Shown here: positions 10,041 to 20,307 of the stretch, in pieces
How the letters are laid out: every line of letters begins with the position of its first letter
How positions within the stretch are numbered: position 1 is the first letter of the stretch
DNA from: Locusta migratoria
Lineage: Eukaryota; Arthropoda; Insecta; Orthoptera; Acrididae
Reading direction: 5' to 3'
Assembly: GCA_026315105.1 (NCBI GenBank)
Contig: CM048747.1
Span: 280,865,654 to 280,929,653, forward strand
DNA: 64,000 nt
Made by a program: the position numbers and the translations under genes
Notes under the pieces: generated by a model
What the model saw: the letters and a program-made list of their open reading frames with translations, nothing else
Databases searched by the model: none
Told to the model about the DNA's origin: nothing

Positions 10041-10850
10041 TACATCTACATCTACGTGGGATACTCTGCAAATCACAATTAAGTGCCTGGAAGAGGGTTC
10101 ATCGAACCACCTTTATACTATACGCCTCCCATTCCACTGTCGAAAAACGCGGGAAGAAAGAACATGTGAATCTCTCCGTTCGAGCTCTGATTTCTCGTAT
10201 TTTATTCTGATGATCATTCTACCTATGTAAGTGGGAGTCAACAATATATTTTCGCATTGGGAGAGAATTTTGGCGATTGGAGTTTCGTAAGTAGCCCACG
10301 CCGCAGCGATAAGCGCCGTTGTTGTAATGATTCACATCCGAGATCCTGTATCATTTCCGTAACGCTGTCTCCCCTGTATCGTGACAATGCAAAACGATCT
10401 GCCCTTCTTTGAACTCTTCCCATGTCTCCCGTCAAACCCATCTGATAAGTATCCCACACTGGGCAGCAATACTCCAAAAAAGGACGGACAAGCGTAGTGT
10501 ATGCAATCTCTTTAGTAGTTCTGTTGCAACTTTTACGGGTTCTGCCAATAAAACGCAGTCTCTGGTTCGCCTTTTCCACGATTATCTACGTGTTCTTTCC
10601 AGTTTAAGTCTGAAGTAATAGTAATTCCTAGATATTTTGTGGAGTTTACGGCCTTCACGTTTGATTGATTTATCTTGTAAACAAAGTTTAACGGATTTCT
10701 TTTCGTACTCATGTGGACGACTTTCCATCTGTCAGTTTTACTCCACACACTTCCCTCCAATGCTAAATTCACGATTATTTGACGTCTAAGAATCCTATCG
10801 ATCCCTTCTTTTAAACAGGGTATGTCAGAAATTCCTTTTCTCCCCAATTC
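10041..10850 (-). pseudogene. CR1/Jockey-group non-LTR retrotransposon: RT C-terminus and 3' UTR
   Basis: Two minus-strand frames carry the RT C-terminus. Frame 10533-10847 includes NPLNFVYKINQ, then VNSTKYLGITITSDLNWKEH. Frame 10238-10579 continues with KANQRLRFIGRT, RPFLEYCCPVWD and MGRVQRRADRFALSRY. The break between frames is a small frameshift near 10575. A 3' UTR follows and the element ends at 10041 in a (tctaca)n-type tail, the expected 3' microsatellite. The palm domain with the catalytic aspartates is not present, so the copy is 5'-truncated and inactive. Similar fragments occur at 11,151, 34,560 and 35,822. Confidence 0.85.
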
Positions 10851-11150
10851 TCTTCAGTAGCTCTTCATTAGTTATGCGATCTACCCACCCAAGCCGCGGC
10901 AGATTAGCCGTGCGCACTGAGGTGCCCTGCAGCGGTGCGCTCTGCTATTCACCGTCGGGGGTTTGTCGTCTCCCTCGGGTATGGGTGTTGGGTTCTCCTT
11001 AGCATAAGTTACTTTAAGCTAGTGTAAGTAGTTTGTAAACCTAAGATCTGATGACCAACGTAATTAAGTCCCTTTTACTCACCCAATCTTCAGATTTATT
11101 CCGTAGCACCACATTTCAAAAGCCTCTATCCTCTGTGAACTATTCGTCGT
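10846..11150 (-). pseudogene. RTE-like retrotransposon C-terminal fragment, split by a SINE
   Basis: The minus strand of 11087-11140 reads IEAFEMWCYGINLK, matching the conserved RTE-type IEAFEMWCYRRMLKI block. After the SINE the sequence at 10846-10882 continues as VDRITNEELLK-like coding (gatctaccca is the complement of the W-V-D-R codons). Only about 35 codons remain. Confidence 0.7.
10893..11076 (+). mobile_element. tRNA-derived SINE, family A
   Basis: The head begins gccgcggcagattagccg; the B box lies near 10966 (gtcgggggtttgtcgtctcc); the body includes cctcgggtatggg and a degenerate gatctgatgacc; the tail is T-rich (ccctttt). Flanking acccacccaa (10883-10892) and actcacccaa (11077-11086) form a 10-bp duplication with one mismatch. 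The copy interrupts the RTE-like fragment. Confidence 0.88.
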
Positions 11151-11345
11151 CATCTACATACCTACTCCGCAACCCACCCAAGGATGCGTGGCGGAGGGTA
11201 CTCGGTACCAGTACTAGTTACTTGCTTTCCTGTTCCACTCTCGTATAGAACCAGGGAAAAAGTATGCTTGTATGCATCCGTACGAGCCCCAATCGCTCTG
11301 ATCTTATCTTTATAGTCTTTACGCGAAATGTACGTTGGAGGCAGT
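11151..11345 (-). mobile_element. CR1-like retrotransposon 3' UTR fragment
   Basis: This piece contains the conserved 3' segment seen again at 35,822-36,030 (tcttatctttatagtcttta, then cgaaatgtacgttggaggca). It begins with a ctacatacc remnant of the (tctaca)n tail. It stops exactly where the Penelope-like palindrome starts. Confidence 0.6.
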
Positions 11346-11539
11346 AGAATCTTTGCTACCGCTATTTGAGAGGTTGGTTAATGTATGTCTTTGCACATGT
11401 CGAGAAATTTTGTTATCTTTGCCGAATCGTCATTGACATGTGTGATCTTTGTATCATAAATTTATTAATCTTTGCTAGTGAAATTTCATTCCTGTGTAAT
11501 CTATGATTGTCTAAATTTTTGACCATTTTCTTGGTGTAC

Positions 11540-11730
11540 GATATCAATAAAATTTTCTATGTAGTTTTTGTGTTTTAAGTTGACTTATTCATTTAGTATT
11601 TCAGAGAGGTGGTGTAGAGAGTGTAATATATTTCGATTTCTTCTAAAATGTCCATAACTTGTCCTTTGTGTGTTATATGTAAAATTTCGTCTGCCTGTTC
11701 TGTATTATCCACTGTGTGCTTTTGTTTTTA
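11540..11730 (-). pseudogene. Penelope-like element ORF, C-terminus (left arm, mirror copy)
   Basis: This is the reverse complement of the right-arm coding remnant, with the same MDILEEIEIYY motif read on the minus strand around 11640. Substitutions relative to the right arm are scattered and include third positions. The two arms have therefore diverged since the inversion, or are two separate insertions. Confidence 0.8.
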
Positions 11731-11991
11731 AATGTTGGTAAAAACTAGACTGGTTATTTGTGCTTTGTCTGGTGAACTCCCGGTACCTGATATTGAAATT
11801 TCTGCCTGTCTGGAATATATAAAATTTACTGCAGTTCCTACATGTAATTTTGTATATTCTCGAACCCAGGAATATACAAAATACATGTAGAATTTTATAT
11901 AGTCCAGACAGGCAGAAATTTCAATATCAGGTACCGGGAGCCCACCAGGCAAAGCACAAATAATCCATCTAATTTTTACCAACATTTAAAA

Positions 11992-12183
11992 ACAGAAAAG
12001 CAAACAACGGATAATATAGAACAGACAGTCGAAATTTTACATGTAACACATAAAAGACAAGTTATGGACATTCTAGAAGAAATCGAAATATATTACACTC
12101 TCTACACCACCACTCTGAAATACTAAATGAACAAGTCGACTTAAAACACAAAAACTACACAGAAAATTTTACTGATATCGTAC
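11992..12183 (+). pseudogene. Penelope-like element ORF, C-terminus (right arm)
   Basis: The frame reads QTTDNIEQTVEILHV, then VMDILEEIEIYYT, a stop, and after a frameshift LNEQVDLKHKNYTENF. The pattern MDILEEIEIY...LNEQ is the conserved end of Penelope-like polyproteins downstream of the GIY-YIG endonuclease. RT and endonuclease domains are missing, so the fragment is non-functional. Confidence 0.82.
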
Positions 12184-12371
12184 ACCAAGAAAATGGGCAA
12201 AGATTTAGACCATCATAGATTACACTCGAATGAAATTTCAGTAGCAAAGATTAATAAATTTATGATACAAAGATCACACATGTCAATGACGATTCGGCAA
12301 AGATAACACAATTTCTCGACATATGCAATGACATACATTAACCAACCTCTCAAATACCGGTAGCAAAGATT

Positions 12372-12690
12372 ATCGTGATAATAAACAAACAGTATGTAAT
12401 CATATTACATCTCTGGTTATCAAAAAGCTGTCACATCACAACGTAAATGATAAGTCATCAGAAACATTGCAATAATTAAAATTCAAAGCAATAAATAAAT
12501 GACTGACAGCAATAAAACCATCGATGTATATGGATGTCACGACCAACAGACGTATGTAATATTTCATAATAGTATTTACAATTACGATAATCATAAAATT
12601 TGATGTATTTATAATGTAACATTTTTCACAGATCACCTGAAGATGGCGCTAAATTATCATAATAATAAAAATAATTATATTTAAAGCAGC
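12372..12690 (+). mobile_element. Penelope-like 3' UTR ending in half a hammerhead-like motif
   Basis: AT-rich sequence continuing the right-arm element. It includes ctgaaga at 12637-12643 followed by tggcgct, the 5' half of the core and stem II. The expected complementary strand and GAAA are replaced by an (aataat)-rich run, so the terminus is truncated. Confidence 0.5.
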
Positions 12691-12774
12691 ATTTATGATT
12701 TATTGCATAAAGTTAGACCAATGGTTTTTAGGTCTGTGTTCGACCTATTTTTGAGCTGTATCCTTTGAGGTTGA

Positions 12775-13704
12775 AAACCGTCCTCTGTGTTCCATAACCT
12801 AAAAAAACCGCCCAGTTCACGCCAACAGCTCCCGCTACCTTTGTAGCCGCTTCCTGCGTGTAGTGGACTCCTGACCTATTGAGCGGAACCCGCAACCCCA
12901 CCACCCGATGGCGCACGTCGAAGAATCTGCAGTCCACACGGTCGCAGAACTGTCTCAGCCTCTGATTCAGACACTCCACTATGAACCAGAGGTCCGCAGT
13001 CGATTTTGTCACCTATTCTTCATATTTTGAGCTCTGTCTTCATCTTGCAAGCAAGACAGGCAGTCTTCACTACTTCAGACGGCCTTCAAAACCTGAGAGA
13101 ATCTCTTCAGATCCTAAGCGACACGCGTCATTGGTACCGACGTGAGCCACCACCTGCAGCAGGCTGCACCCCGTACCCTTCATGGCATCCGGAAGGAGCC
13201 GTTCCACATCTGGAATGACTCCACCCGGTGTGCACACGGAGTGCACGTTGGCCTCCTTCCCTTCCTTGGCAGCCATCTGTCTAAGGGTCTCCATTACCCT
13301 CCTAACGTTGGAGCTCCCAACTACAAGCAAACCCAGCCTCTGTGAAAGTCCGGATCTAGCCGGATACGTGATGACTTCAGGATAAGAGCCGCCATCAGGC
13401 TCAGGAACATTGTCCTGAACAGCGCCTCAAATCTGATCGCAAGACCAACCAGGGTGTCCTCACGATCGGTCCCTCGGAATGTCTTGAGTTGCCTGCCACA
13501 CATTGGAGCGACCACCCACGCAACCACGGGTGCGGTGTCTGCCACGTTTCTGACATCAGGGCACGTCGCTGACGCAGGCCGATCGGTGGACACGTCGGGA
13601 ATCCGTTCGGTTCCGACCGTCCAACCGACCGCAGTCTCAAGCTGGGCCATCGAGGCTAACACAACATGAAGCTGGGAGCGAAGTGTCACCAGCTCAGATT
13701 GCAT
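12775..13704 (-). pseudogene. CR1-group ORF1 with SGNH-hydrolase (esterase) domain, broken
   Basis: Three minus-strand frames together resemble an ORF1 of CR1-group LINEs. The N-terminal part (13704-13321, MQSELVTLRSQLHVVLASMA) is coiled-coil-like. The esterase part (13330-13070) begins LVVGSSNVRRV at the block I nucleophile position and holds block III as HVGTNDAC. The end (13012-12775) contains FFDVRHRVVGLRVPLNRSGVHYT, where the catalytic D-x-x-H block has S in place of D, followed by a typical AATKVAGAVG helix. At least two frame breaks (near 13325 and 13040) inactivate it. No ORF2 follows, so the copy is truncated at its 3' side. Such esterases are proposed to aid membrane or RNP handling during retrotransposition. 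Confidence 0.8.
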
Positions 13705-13861
13705 CCGTAAACAGCAAGCAAGGTTCCTATTGATGATTAAAATTCGAAGAAAAACTAACGACTAAAAAGGCGCGGTGTATACTCGACAGAGGGTAACTAA
13801 GGTAAACGAAGACTGCTAAAGCTGGTACTAATTCAATGAAAACAAAATAGACGGCTGACGG

Positions 13862-14024
13862 GATTCAGACGGCGGAAAATACACTAACGAGATGCATAAC
13901 GCGAAACTGAATCTAACATACACGCGAGCAAAAAACCAGAATACGGTCGCGATTCACACGGCGGAGAGTACACTAGCCAGATACTTAACGTAAAACTTGA
14001 GTCTAATATACACGCAAGCACAAG
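13862..14024 (-). repeat. Tandem duplication, 89-bp unit, in the presumptive 5' UTR of the ORF1 element
   Basis: Copies at 13862-13950 and 13951-14024 share gattca-acggcgga, tacact, acttaacg/gcataacg, ctaatatacacgc and gagca. Repeated 5' UTR monomers are known promoter arrangements in some LINEs. The position just upstream of the minus-strand ORF1 fits that, but promoter activity is inference. Confidence 0.7.
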
Positions 14025-14206
14025 ATAAACGTAATAAACTGAAGCAATAACGTCACAGAACACTCAAATTATGTCATTTCTAGTAAGAGCTGGTTACACT
14101 CAAGTATAGATGTGCTCTGAACGGTGCTCTGCTCTCGACAACGGCCTCGCAGGATCTGTTCGTAATTACAGATAAACCACTTCACCTGGCATAACGTTGT
14201 TAACGT

Positions 14207-14476
14207 TTAGATGTATACTACTTTCGTTAGTGGAAAAAATTCGCTAAACGTTCTAGTGAGCGATTTTTGCTGGACAAAATGGATAATGAACTCCACAGCC
14301 GAAAGTTTAGTATCATCCTGCAGGCACTCATCCATAATCAGTTCAGTGAGCCCATATTCAATAACATGATCAGGAAAATCTGGAAGAAAGCTACTTTCCA
14401 GTTGCATGTAATGTTTTTTTTCTGCTGGCGACAGTGTTATTTGAAATACGGAACGTTCGATTTGCTCTAATTCCAA
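14207..14476 (-). CDS. Uncharacterised 89-residue open frame
   Basis: The frame starts MELEQIERSVFQITLS and continues with HYMQLESSFLPDFPDHVIEY and FFPLTKVVYI. Composition is protein-like (mixed charged and hydrophobic, predicted helical) rather than low complexity, which is unusual among the small frames here. I do not recognise the family. It is bounded by AT-rich DNA, with no splice or promoter evidence. It could be an exon, a fragment of an unknown element, or chance. Confidence 0.3.
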   Translation of the reverse strand: MELEQIERSVFQITLSPAEKKHYMQLESSFLPDFPDHVIEYGLTELIMDECLQDDTKLSAVEFIIHFVQQKSLTRTFSEFFPLTKVVYI

Positions 14477-14925
14477 CTGAAGAACTGCAACATTTATGCA
14501 CTAAACATATTGTTATACTGGTACATGTGTTTTCCGTCGTATTCATTATTACACCATTATATGTAAGAAAGACCAATGTGTATAATTACCGAAATGTGCG
14601 GGTAAAACTAGCTTGGTAGTTATTGATTATACCTCAAGTTTTCATTGTAATTCATAATATTTCAGTGTGGGTGAGACAGTCTACGGGTGTGCCTTGTCAG
14701 TCCTGTAACTAGTCTGACGCGGCCTACCACAAATACCTGTCCTGTCAACCTGTTAATTTAAGAGTAGCACTTCCGCCTGTAATACGACTGAGCATTTACG
14801 TCGTCAATTATTTGCTGCAGTGTTCCAGTATTTGTTTTTCCCTACAGTTTTTACCTTCAACAGCATACTCTAGTAACTTGAGGTAATTCCCTACTGTTTT
14901 AACACACGTTCTATCATCCCTTCTT

Positions 14926-15640
14926 CTTCTCCTCAGTGGTTTGATATGCTCCTCTCTTCTCTGTTTCTCTTCTCTTCTCTGGAGAATCTCACCATACGTT
15001 ACCTCATCAGTCCATCAAATTTTCAACATTTTCCAAGAGCACCACATTTCAAATGCTTGGGATCTGTTCCTGTTCCTTGGAATCTGTTCCTGTTTTCCCA
15101 CTGTCCAATTTTTAATTAAACACAACACTGTGCTCCAAACGCAGACTCTCTCAAATTTCTTCTTGACATTAAGGTCGCTGATACTAGTAGATTCCTCTTG
15201 GTAATGACTGACGTCTTGGCCTGTGCCAGTCTCCTCTTTACGTCCTCATTGCTTCGTCCGTAGTGGGTGTACTTCAAAGGTAGTAGCATCCGTAAACGTC
15301 ATCCGTGTCGTGATTAGTATGATCAGCGGGAGTTGCTTCTCTCTACTTTCATGCCTGATAATTTTCATTAAATTTCCCTTTTTGCGGTTAACTCTCAGTC
15401 CATATTTTCTACCCAGTATTTTTTTTATATCCATTCCATGCAACATATCTTCACAAATTGTTCACTTAGGACAGGAGTGTCATCATCTAGTCTCATCATT
15501 GATATACTTTCTTCCTGAATTGTAATACTCCTTTCGAACTTTTCATTCACTTTGTTCATTGCTTGTTCCAGATGTATATTGAAAATTAGGGCATTAGACT
15601 GCATCTCGTTGTTACACCCTTGTTAAACGTGTCGTGCAGC
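14926..15640 (-). pseudogene. RTE-like reverse transcriptase pseudogene (post-palm to C-terminus)
   Basis: Translated on the minus strand, conserved RTE-type pieces appear in order from about 15620 to 14990. These are an FERSITIQ-like start, a degraded active-site region, YGLRVNRKKGNLMKI (15400-15360), a degraded IRIDG..V.EV.EF block, then SLLVS-like sequence, and C-terminal IEAFEMWCS/LGK-like sequence near 15050. There are many stops. The catalytic FADD cannot be read. The copy duplicates domain content also found at 10,846-11,150. Confidence 0.75.
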
Positions 15641-15844
15641 CTTATTAGAAATTGTGTCTAAAAATTTTGATGAATGGTCTCATATTTTACAAACCGCGTT
15701 GGAAAGGATGAGGTGCCCTCGCATGCACATTCAGGTGCATGTCAACAAGCGCTCCCTATCGTGCAAAGCACTGCAGTGAAACGGTGGTACACGCTGCGAC
15801 CCAGCTATCAGGGTCAGTATGGCAACTCGTGTAATTGCAGCATG

Positions 15845-16215
15845 GAGCACAAAATAAAGCAACGCATTGTCATCAAGTTTTGTTTCAAATTAGGCAAAAT
15901 GGCGACGGAGACCTAGGTGATGTTAGTGCACGTGTATGGTACTGATGCGGTGAGTATAAAGTGTGAGTGGTTTAAACGCATTAGAGACGTAAGGATGGTG
16001 TCGAGGCTGAGCCATGTTCGGGTCGATCGTCCACAATCAGAGTCCCAGACAACATAGAAAGAGAGCGACGCACGCTTGCGGATGATCGGCGCCTGTCTTT
16101 GAGAATGATGGAAGACGAGCCTTAAGTTAGCCATGAAACGCTTACGCTTCGCAACGGTTCCGGAGATCCAAGAACGCGTGACCTCAGTGCTTCAAGCGAT
16201 TCCATAAGAAGTGTT
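15845..16215 (+). pseudogene. Mariner-family transposase N-terminus, degraded
   Basis: The frame from 15845 reads EHKIKQRIVIKFCFKLGKMATET, a stop, then MLVHVYGTDAVSIKCEWFKRI (15920-15990), matching the paired helix-turn-helix region of mariner transposases (E-R-CIKFC-KLGKTATET...YG-EAL...EWFKRF). Further on, VPEIQERVTSVLQAIP at 16160-16205 resembles the mariner C-terminus. The DDD catalytic core between them is deleted and there are several stops. Confidence 0.75.
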
Positions 16216-16445
16216 TGCAGACAGTATAGCCAGTAAAGGTATTTTGTTTGTAACTCTTGTTTCCCATATTCCATTGACCGATCTTTTCAGACGCATCTTG
16301 TCTTCCCTTTTGGTTCTTTTACATATTATACAGAGTGGGAACTTCAGACGAATTGCAATAGGCGGCGATGCACGGTGGGAATTAGTAAGCGCATGCGCAC
16401 GAGACTTGTCGGCCATTTGCATGTGGAAATGCCTTGGTGCAGCTT

Positions 16446-16763
16446 GCCTGAATGTACAGCGCTTGTGAAGGTTGCTATGTGAACAGAAACAGCCCAGCTG
16501 CTGCTCGAAGGCAGTTTGTGACCGAGTTCAAGCTGACGAGAACCGGACAAAGTGTGCTAACAATAAAGAATTTGATCCGCGAATTTGATAGAACGAGCAG
16601 TGACAGTGTTCGCTGTGCTGTTCGCCAAAAAAGGATGAAAACACCTGAAAACATCAGTGTATTTAAAACCAGTTCCAGGAAATCAATCAGACAGGCTGTA
16701 AAACAGGTGGGAATCAACACTGAGACACTGCAACAAATTGTTGCAGACCTGCATCGCTTCCCA

Positions 16764-16764
<1 letters not shown>
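16446..16764 (+). pseudogene. Transposase DNA-binding fragment (DUF4817/mariner-type HTH)
   Basis: The frame includes YVNRNSPAAARRQFVTEFKL, then TIKNLIREFDRTSSDSVRC, RTPEN-like KTPENISVFKTS and QAVKQVGINTETLQQIVADL, ending HRFPQK. This matches the N-terminal HTH pair found in insect mariner-related transposases. The frame runs straight into the A(47) tract at 16765; the catalytic domain is not visible after it. Confidence 0.7.

Positions 16765-16811
<47 letters not shown>
16765..16811. repeat. Homopolymer A(47) inside transposase-like sequence
   Basis: Forty-seven A residues follow codons for HRFPQK without an AATAAA signal or TSD nearby. That favours slippage expansion of a lysine codon run over a retroposed poly(A) tail. 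Confidence 0.9.
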
Positions 16812-16813
<2 letters not shown>

Positions 16814-17234
16814 AATCAAACGCGTTAGCCATTTAGTCGCAGGGCCCTGGAACAGCGGATTTGTCGTACGACCAAGTGGATGACTAATTATTTTTTAAGA
16901 ACTGGAATCACTAGATACACTGAGATTTGACGCTCGAAGACCGATAAAAATCGGGAGGATAGCTTAAAAACTGTAAATCAGATAGGGATCTGTTCTCAGC
17001 CGTGCAAAATTTTCGAGATGGCGAAGGTCTCTCACCGACTGGGTTACACGACTGCACATAGCCATTCAAAAAGCTTGTCGAACTGAAGCAGGAGTGGAAG
17101 ATTTTCACATTTCAGAACAGTCCAATATTACCGGAGGCAAAGGAGCAGAAAAGCAGGGGGGACGTAGTGATTCGTCACGTCCAGTAAATGTGACGGTCAT
17201 CGGAGAAGATGATGGCTCTTTTGGGATTGCCTTA
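16812..17234. other. Unassigned stretch
   Basis: No recognisable domain or terminal repeat. Short frames of 65-66 residues overlap on opposite strands and look accidental. Confidence 0.35.
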
Positions 17235-17540
17235 AAAACGGGTAAAGCAGTCAACAATCCGAAGATTGGTTTGAACACCACAGTGCTTTACTAGGCATGG
17301 TTCTGTTTGGAGGTGGTATGCCGTTGCCTTCCTCCGACCTTCGAACTGATTTACCCAGCCAATTATAGGGGGGTTCCAGACCACGGTGCCACTCGATATT
17401 TTTCACATAAAAAAAACCGCCAGAGGTGAAAGAAGTGGAAAGTGACAGATAAAAATTCTAGGACCTGGCGTGGATCCAACCCCCGACCTTTGGATTTGTA
17501 GTCAGGCGCTCCAGCACTGTGCTATCGAGCCGCACCTTAG
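17235..17540 (-). mobile_element. tRNA-derived SINE, family B, copy 2
   Basis: About 85-90% identical by eye to the copy at 8566-8881, in the same orientation. Both share ggtaaagcagtcaacaatcc at the 3' end, the ggcatggt-ctgtttggaggt block and the tRNA-like head (complement of cagcactgtgctatcgagc near 17525). A short candidate duplication tgcctta (17228-17234 and 17541-17547) flanks it. The B box has lost one base compared with copy 1. Confidence 0.88.
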
Positions 17541-17728
17541 TGCCTTAGGATGATGCAAATAGATTTTGTTTGTAGGTGGCAAACGTCAAAGGATCATAAA
17601 AGAGATAACCCTATCTAAGGTAGAAGTTTTGTTTCACGGCAACGTCTCAAATGAATCAGTACAGTCTAAAGTTACACACACTGCCTCGTTTGAGTATCAC
17701 GTTTTGTCTAACTCCACGGGTTCTACTG

Positions 17729-17927
17729 CCATGCCGCGGAGGAATAGCCGTGCGCACTAAGGTGCCTTGTTGCGGTGCGCACGGCAGTTTGCCGTCGGAG
17801 ATTCGAGTTCTCCCTCTGGCATGGGTGTTTGTGTTGTCCTTAGTATAAGTTAGTTTAAGTAGTTTGTAATATTCGGGACCGATAACCACTGCAGTTAGGT
17901 TCCATAACTTAACAAACATTTGAACAT
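17729..17927 (+). mobile_element. tRNA-derived SINE, family A
   Basis: The head begins ccatgccgcggaggaatagc, the B box is near 17793, the body contains gtttgtgttgtccttagt, and the tail is aacatttgaacat. The perfect 8-bp duplication ttctactg flanks it (17721-17728 and 17928-17935). Confidence 0.93.
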
Positions 17928-17984
17928 TTCTACTGACATGACGACCAGTGATTCGTTCCTCGGATGCAAAAATTATTCTGTGAC

Positions 17985-18240
17985 GAGGGAAGGGAAACTT
18001 AATGTTTAACGTCCCGTCGACAACGTGGTCATTAGAGGCGGAGCTCATGCTCGGATTTGTCGTCAAGTATAGGGAAGGAAATCGGTCGAGCCCTTTCAAA
18101 GGAAACCGTCCCGGCATTTGCCGGGAGCGATTTAGCGAAATCACGGAAATCCTAAATCTGGATGGCCGGATATATATCTGAACCACCGTCCTCCCGATTG
18201 CGAGTCCGTTGCGTTACCGCTGCACCACCTCGCTCGGTTT
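17985..18240 (-). mobile_element. tRNA-derived SINE, family C
   Basis: The minus-strand head at 18165-18240 reads ccgagcgaggtggtgcagcg (A box region), with a degraded B box (gacggtggttcagat). The body holds the characteristic ggaaaccgtcccggcatttg and the complement of gatttagggaaatcac. A diverged partial copy is at 57,870-58,010. I recognise the body as a SINE common in insect genomes, from memory only. Confidence 0.75.
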
Positions 18241-20295
18241 CTGTGACAGGAATTCCCGTAATAATGATGATATGTTAATTTAGGTAAACAGCTACAATAA
18301 ACACTTCTCGACGACATGTCGTATGTCTTTCAAAATAATAATAATAATAATAATGATAATGAAAATTAAGAACTAAATTTCGCAATGATTGATGATATAT
18401 AGAGAAGGACTGACGTAACCAGTAAATTTAATCTTCAGGACTTAACTTTTCTGACTGAAGCTGAACGCGGTCAGTCGTGTCGGAGCTCCGCTTGTACAAG
18501 ACAGACTCAGCCGCATGACGTAAATACTGTTTTTATTGACACGGTTCTTGGAATGCAAGATGTGCTGTAATAATTTTGCCCACAGCTGGATAAACACTGG
18601 TCACTGTCGTACCACACATGTTGCTGTTGTACTACAGTGAGCGATTCATCTTCTATTGACGTCTTCCCTCATGGATCTTTACACCTGTGCGGGGAAAATA
18701 TATTGTCATCGACAAATTATCATCGAACATTGCACCAGAAATAGCTCTGAAGGTAAATGTAATCTTTTGTCTACAGATGTCAACATCAATTAAAGCTCTA
18801 TCGTACAATAAGCGTAAACAAACTAATGTTCACATTTTACATGTATTTCTTCCAATGCTATCTGTTGACTAAAGTCAAAAGGTCTGATATTCGAAGTACA
18901 GTCTGAAACACAATTCTCTAGTGGACGTGGCACTTTTACTGTCTGCTTCAAACTGATCAAACTCGATCAAACTGTACGCCACTCTTGTAAGCTCTTGGGT
19001 AATCTAGTTATCATCTAGACGAAAAATAATGTCATACCAACTGAAATACTTCAGAATTACAACAGTTTTACATGCTTCAAACATTTTCAGATCAAATATA
19101 TTACCACAGAATTAACTATTAAATACAGGACGAAATTGATATACGTATTGTATTGGATAAGATGTGGAACATATCCTGAATCAGTGTTTGAATCTAGAAA
19201 GAAGACTGGAGACTCAGAATTAAAAATTGGAAGAAAGATTGGTAAGGAGCAACGTTAGAGTGAAGAGTAATGTTGTCGGTAAGTACTCTAGGAAATTCCT
19301 GACCGTATACTCCGAGAAATGACATGAATTTACTTCTATTTCCAAGATTTAAGAACACTTGTAGGTATATAAGATTATGCCACATCGTTTTATGACCGTA
19401 AATTTCTTCTTTTTTTCCGAAACGCTTCACTTTTGTTGAGAAAAAAGAAGAACCTTATTTTTCCGACTAATGACACTAGTTGTCTTGCATATGCGTTTGA
19501 TTGTCATATCTTGCACTGAAAAAGTGTGACAGCGTGTAGGTTATTGATGGCTACAATTTAAATTGTACATTACTTCAAGTGAAATGAAACTGAAATTACA
19601 AAAGACTTTTCTAAACGGTACTGACACTGATGTATGTCGTTTATCTGAAGTAAATACGTGTTATTGAACGGTGTCAATGACGGCTTCGCAAACCAAAGGA
19701 ATTCGCGCGGGTTTAACTTGTAGTACTACGAAGGAGACCAAAACGAATTACTATCAGTACATTATATGGTATCGGAACCTAGGCGACGATTGCAATGGAA
19801 AAATCATCTTATTACGGAATCAAACAGCCTATATCACAGAAACAAACAATTCTTAGCCATTTTCATGACGTTCACAATTTTTTGATGTTTTTCCGATTGA
19901 CAAACTTCCGGCTTTTTAAATGCCGTAACGTTAAATATTTTAGTGTACATAAGTGATTGTACAGGGTAAAGCGTAATTCACGGTCTCTTGTTTCGCAGTG
20001 AGACTTTTCTCATGTCAGCAATAAAAAAAAATTCTTTCACAAAATTCCTTCCTGTACATATTTCCGGTATAAATGGACACCTAAGAATAAGATGGGTGTG
20101 TGTTCCATACGTCATTGACTTTCAGAATTACACAATTACAGCAACAAACTTCTAGGGGATGTATAAGGAATCTTGAGGGACGAAATGATAGTAGAAACCC
20201 ATGCCCTAAAACGTCACCCAACGACACTACAGACCGTCGAAGTTGCTGGAGGGGATGTCTAGCGGAAGGCGCTGGTGCCTGTAACTTGGACTCTC
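18241..20295. other. Unassigned AT-rich DNA with (AAT)n
   Basis: About 2 kb with no recognisable frame or element. An (AAT)n microsatellite spans about 18,331-18,361. The longest frames (61-78 residues) lack protein-like features. Confidence 0.4.
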
Positions 20296-20307
20296 CCCAG
20301 CGTCATC

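Larger units (their letters stand above)
11348..12371. repeat. 1.02-kb near-perfect palindrome of Penelope-like 3' sequence
   Basis: Left arm 11348-11859 and right arm 11870-12371 are reverse complements over about 500 bp with scattered substitutions and a ~10-base indel near the centre; the loop is tcgaacccag (11860-11869). Each arm carries the C-terminal end of a Penelope-like ORF pointing away from the centre, so two 5'-truncated copies lie head to head. Penelope-like elements are known for inverted and partial-tandem arrangements. A symmetrical cruciform-capable structure this long is uncommon in old DNA. Confidence 0.93.

Noticed and set aside
11728..11985. 85-residue minus frame with palindromic protein ends
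   Set aside because: It reads through the centre of the palindrome, so its two halves mirror each other; not a natural protein.
13142..13669. Plus-strand frames of 67-71 residues
   Set aside because: They are antisense shadows of the minus-strand ORF1/esterase pseudogene, which has clear domain motifs.
16475..16819. 114-residue minus frame starting with poly-phenylalanine
   Set aside because: It is the opposite strand of the A(47) tract and the transposase fragment.
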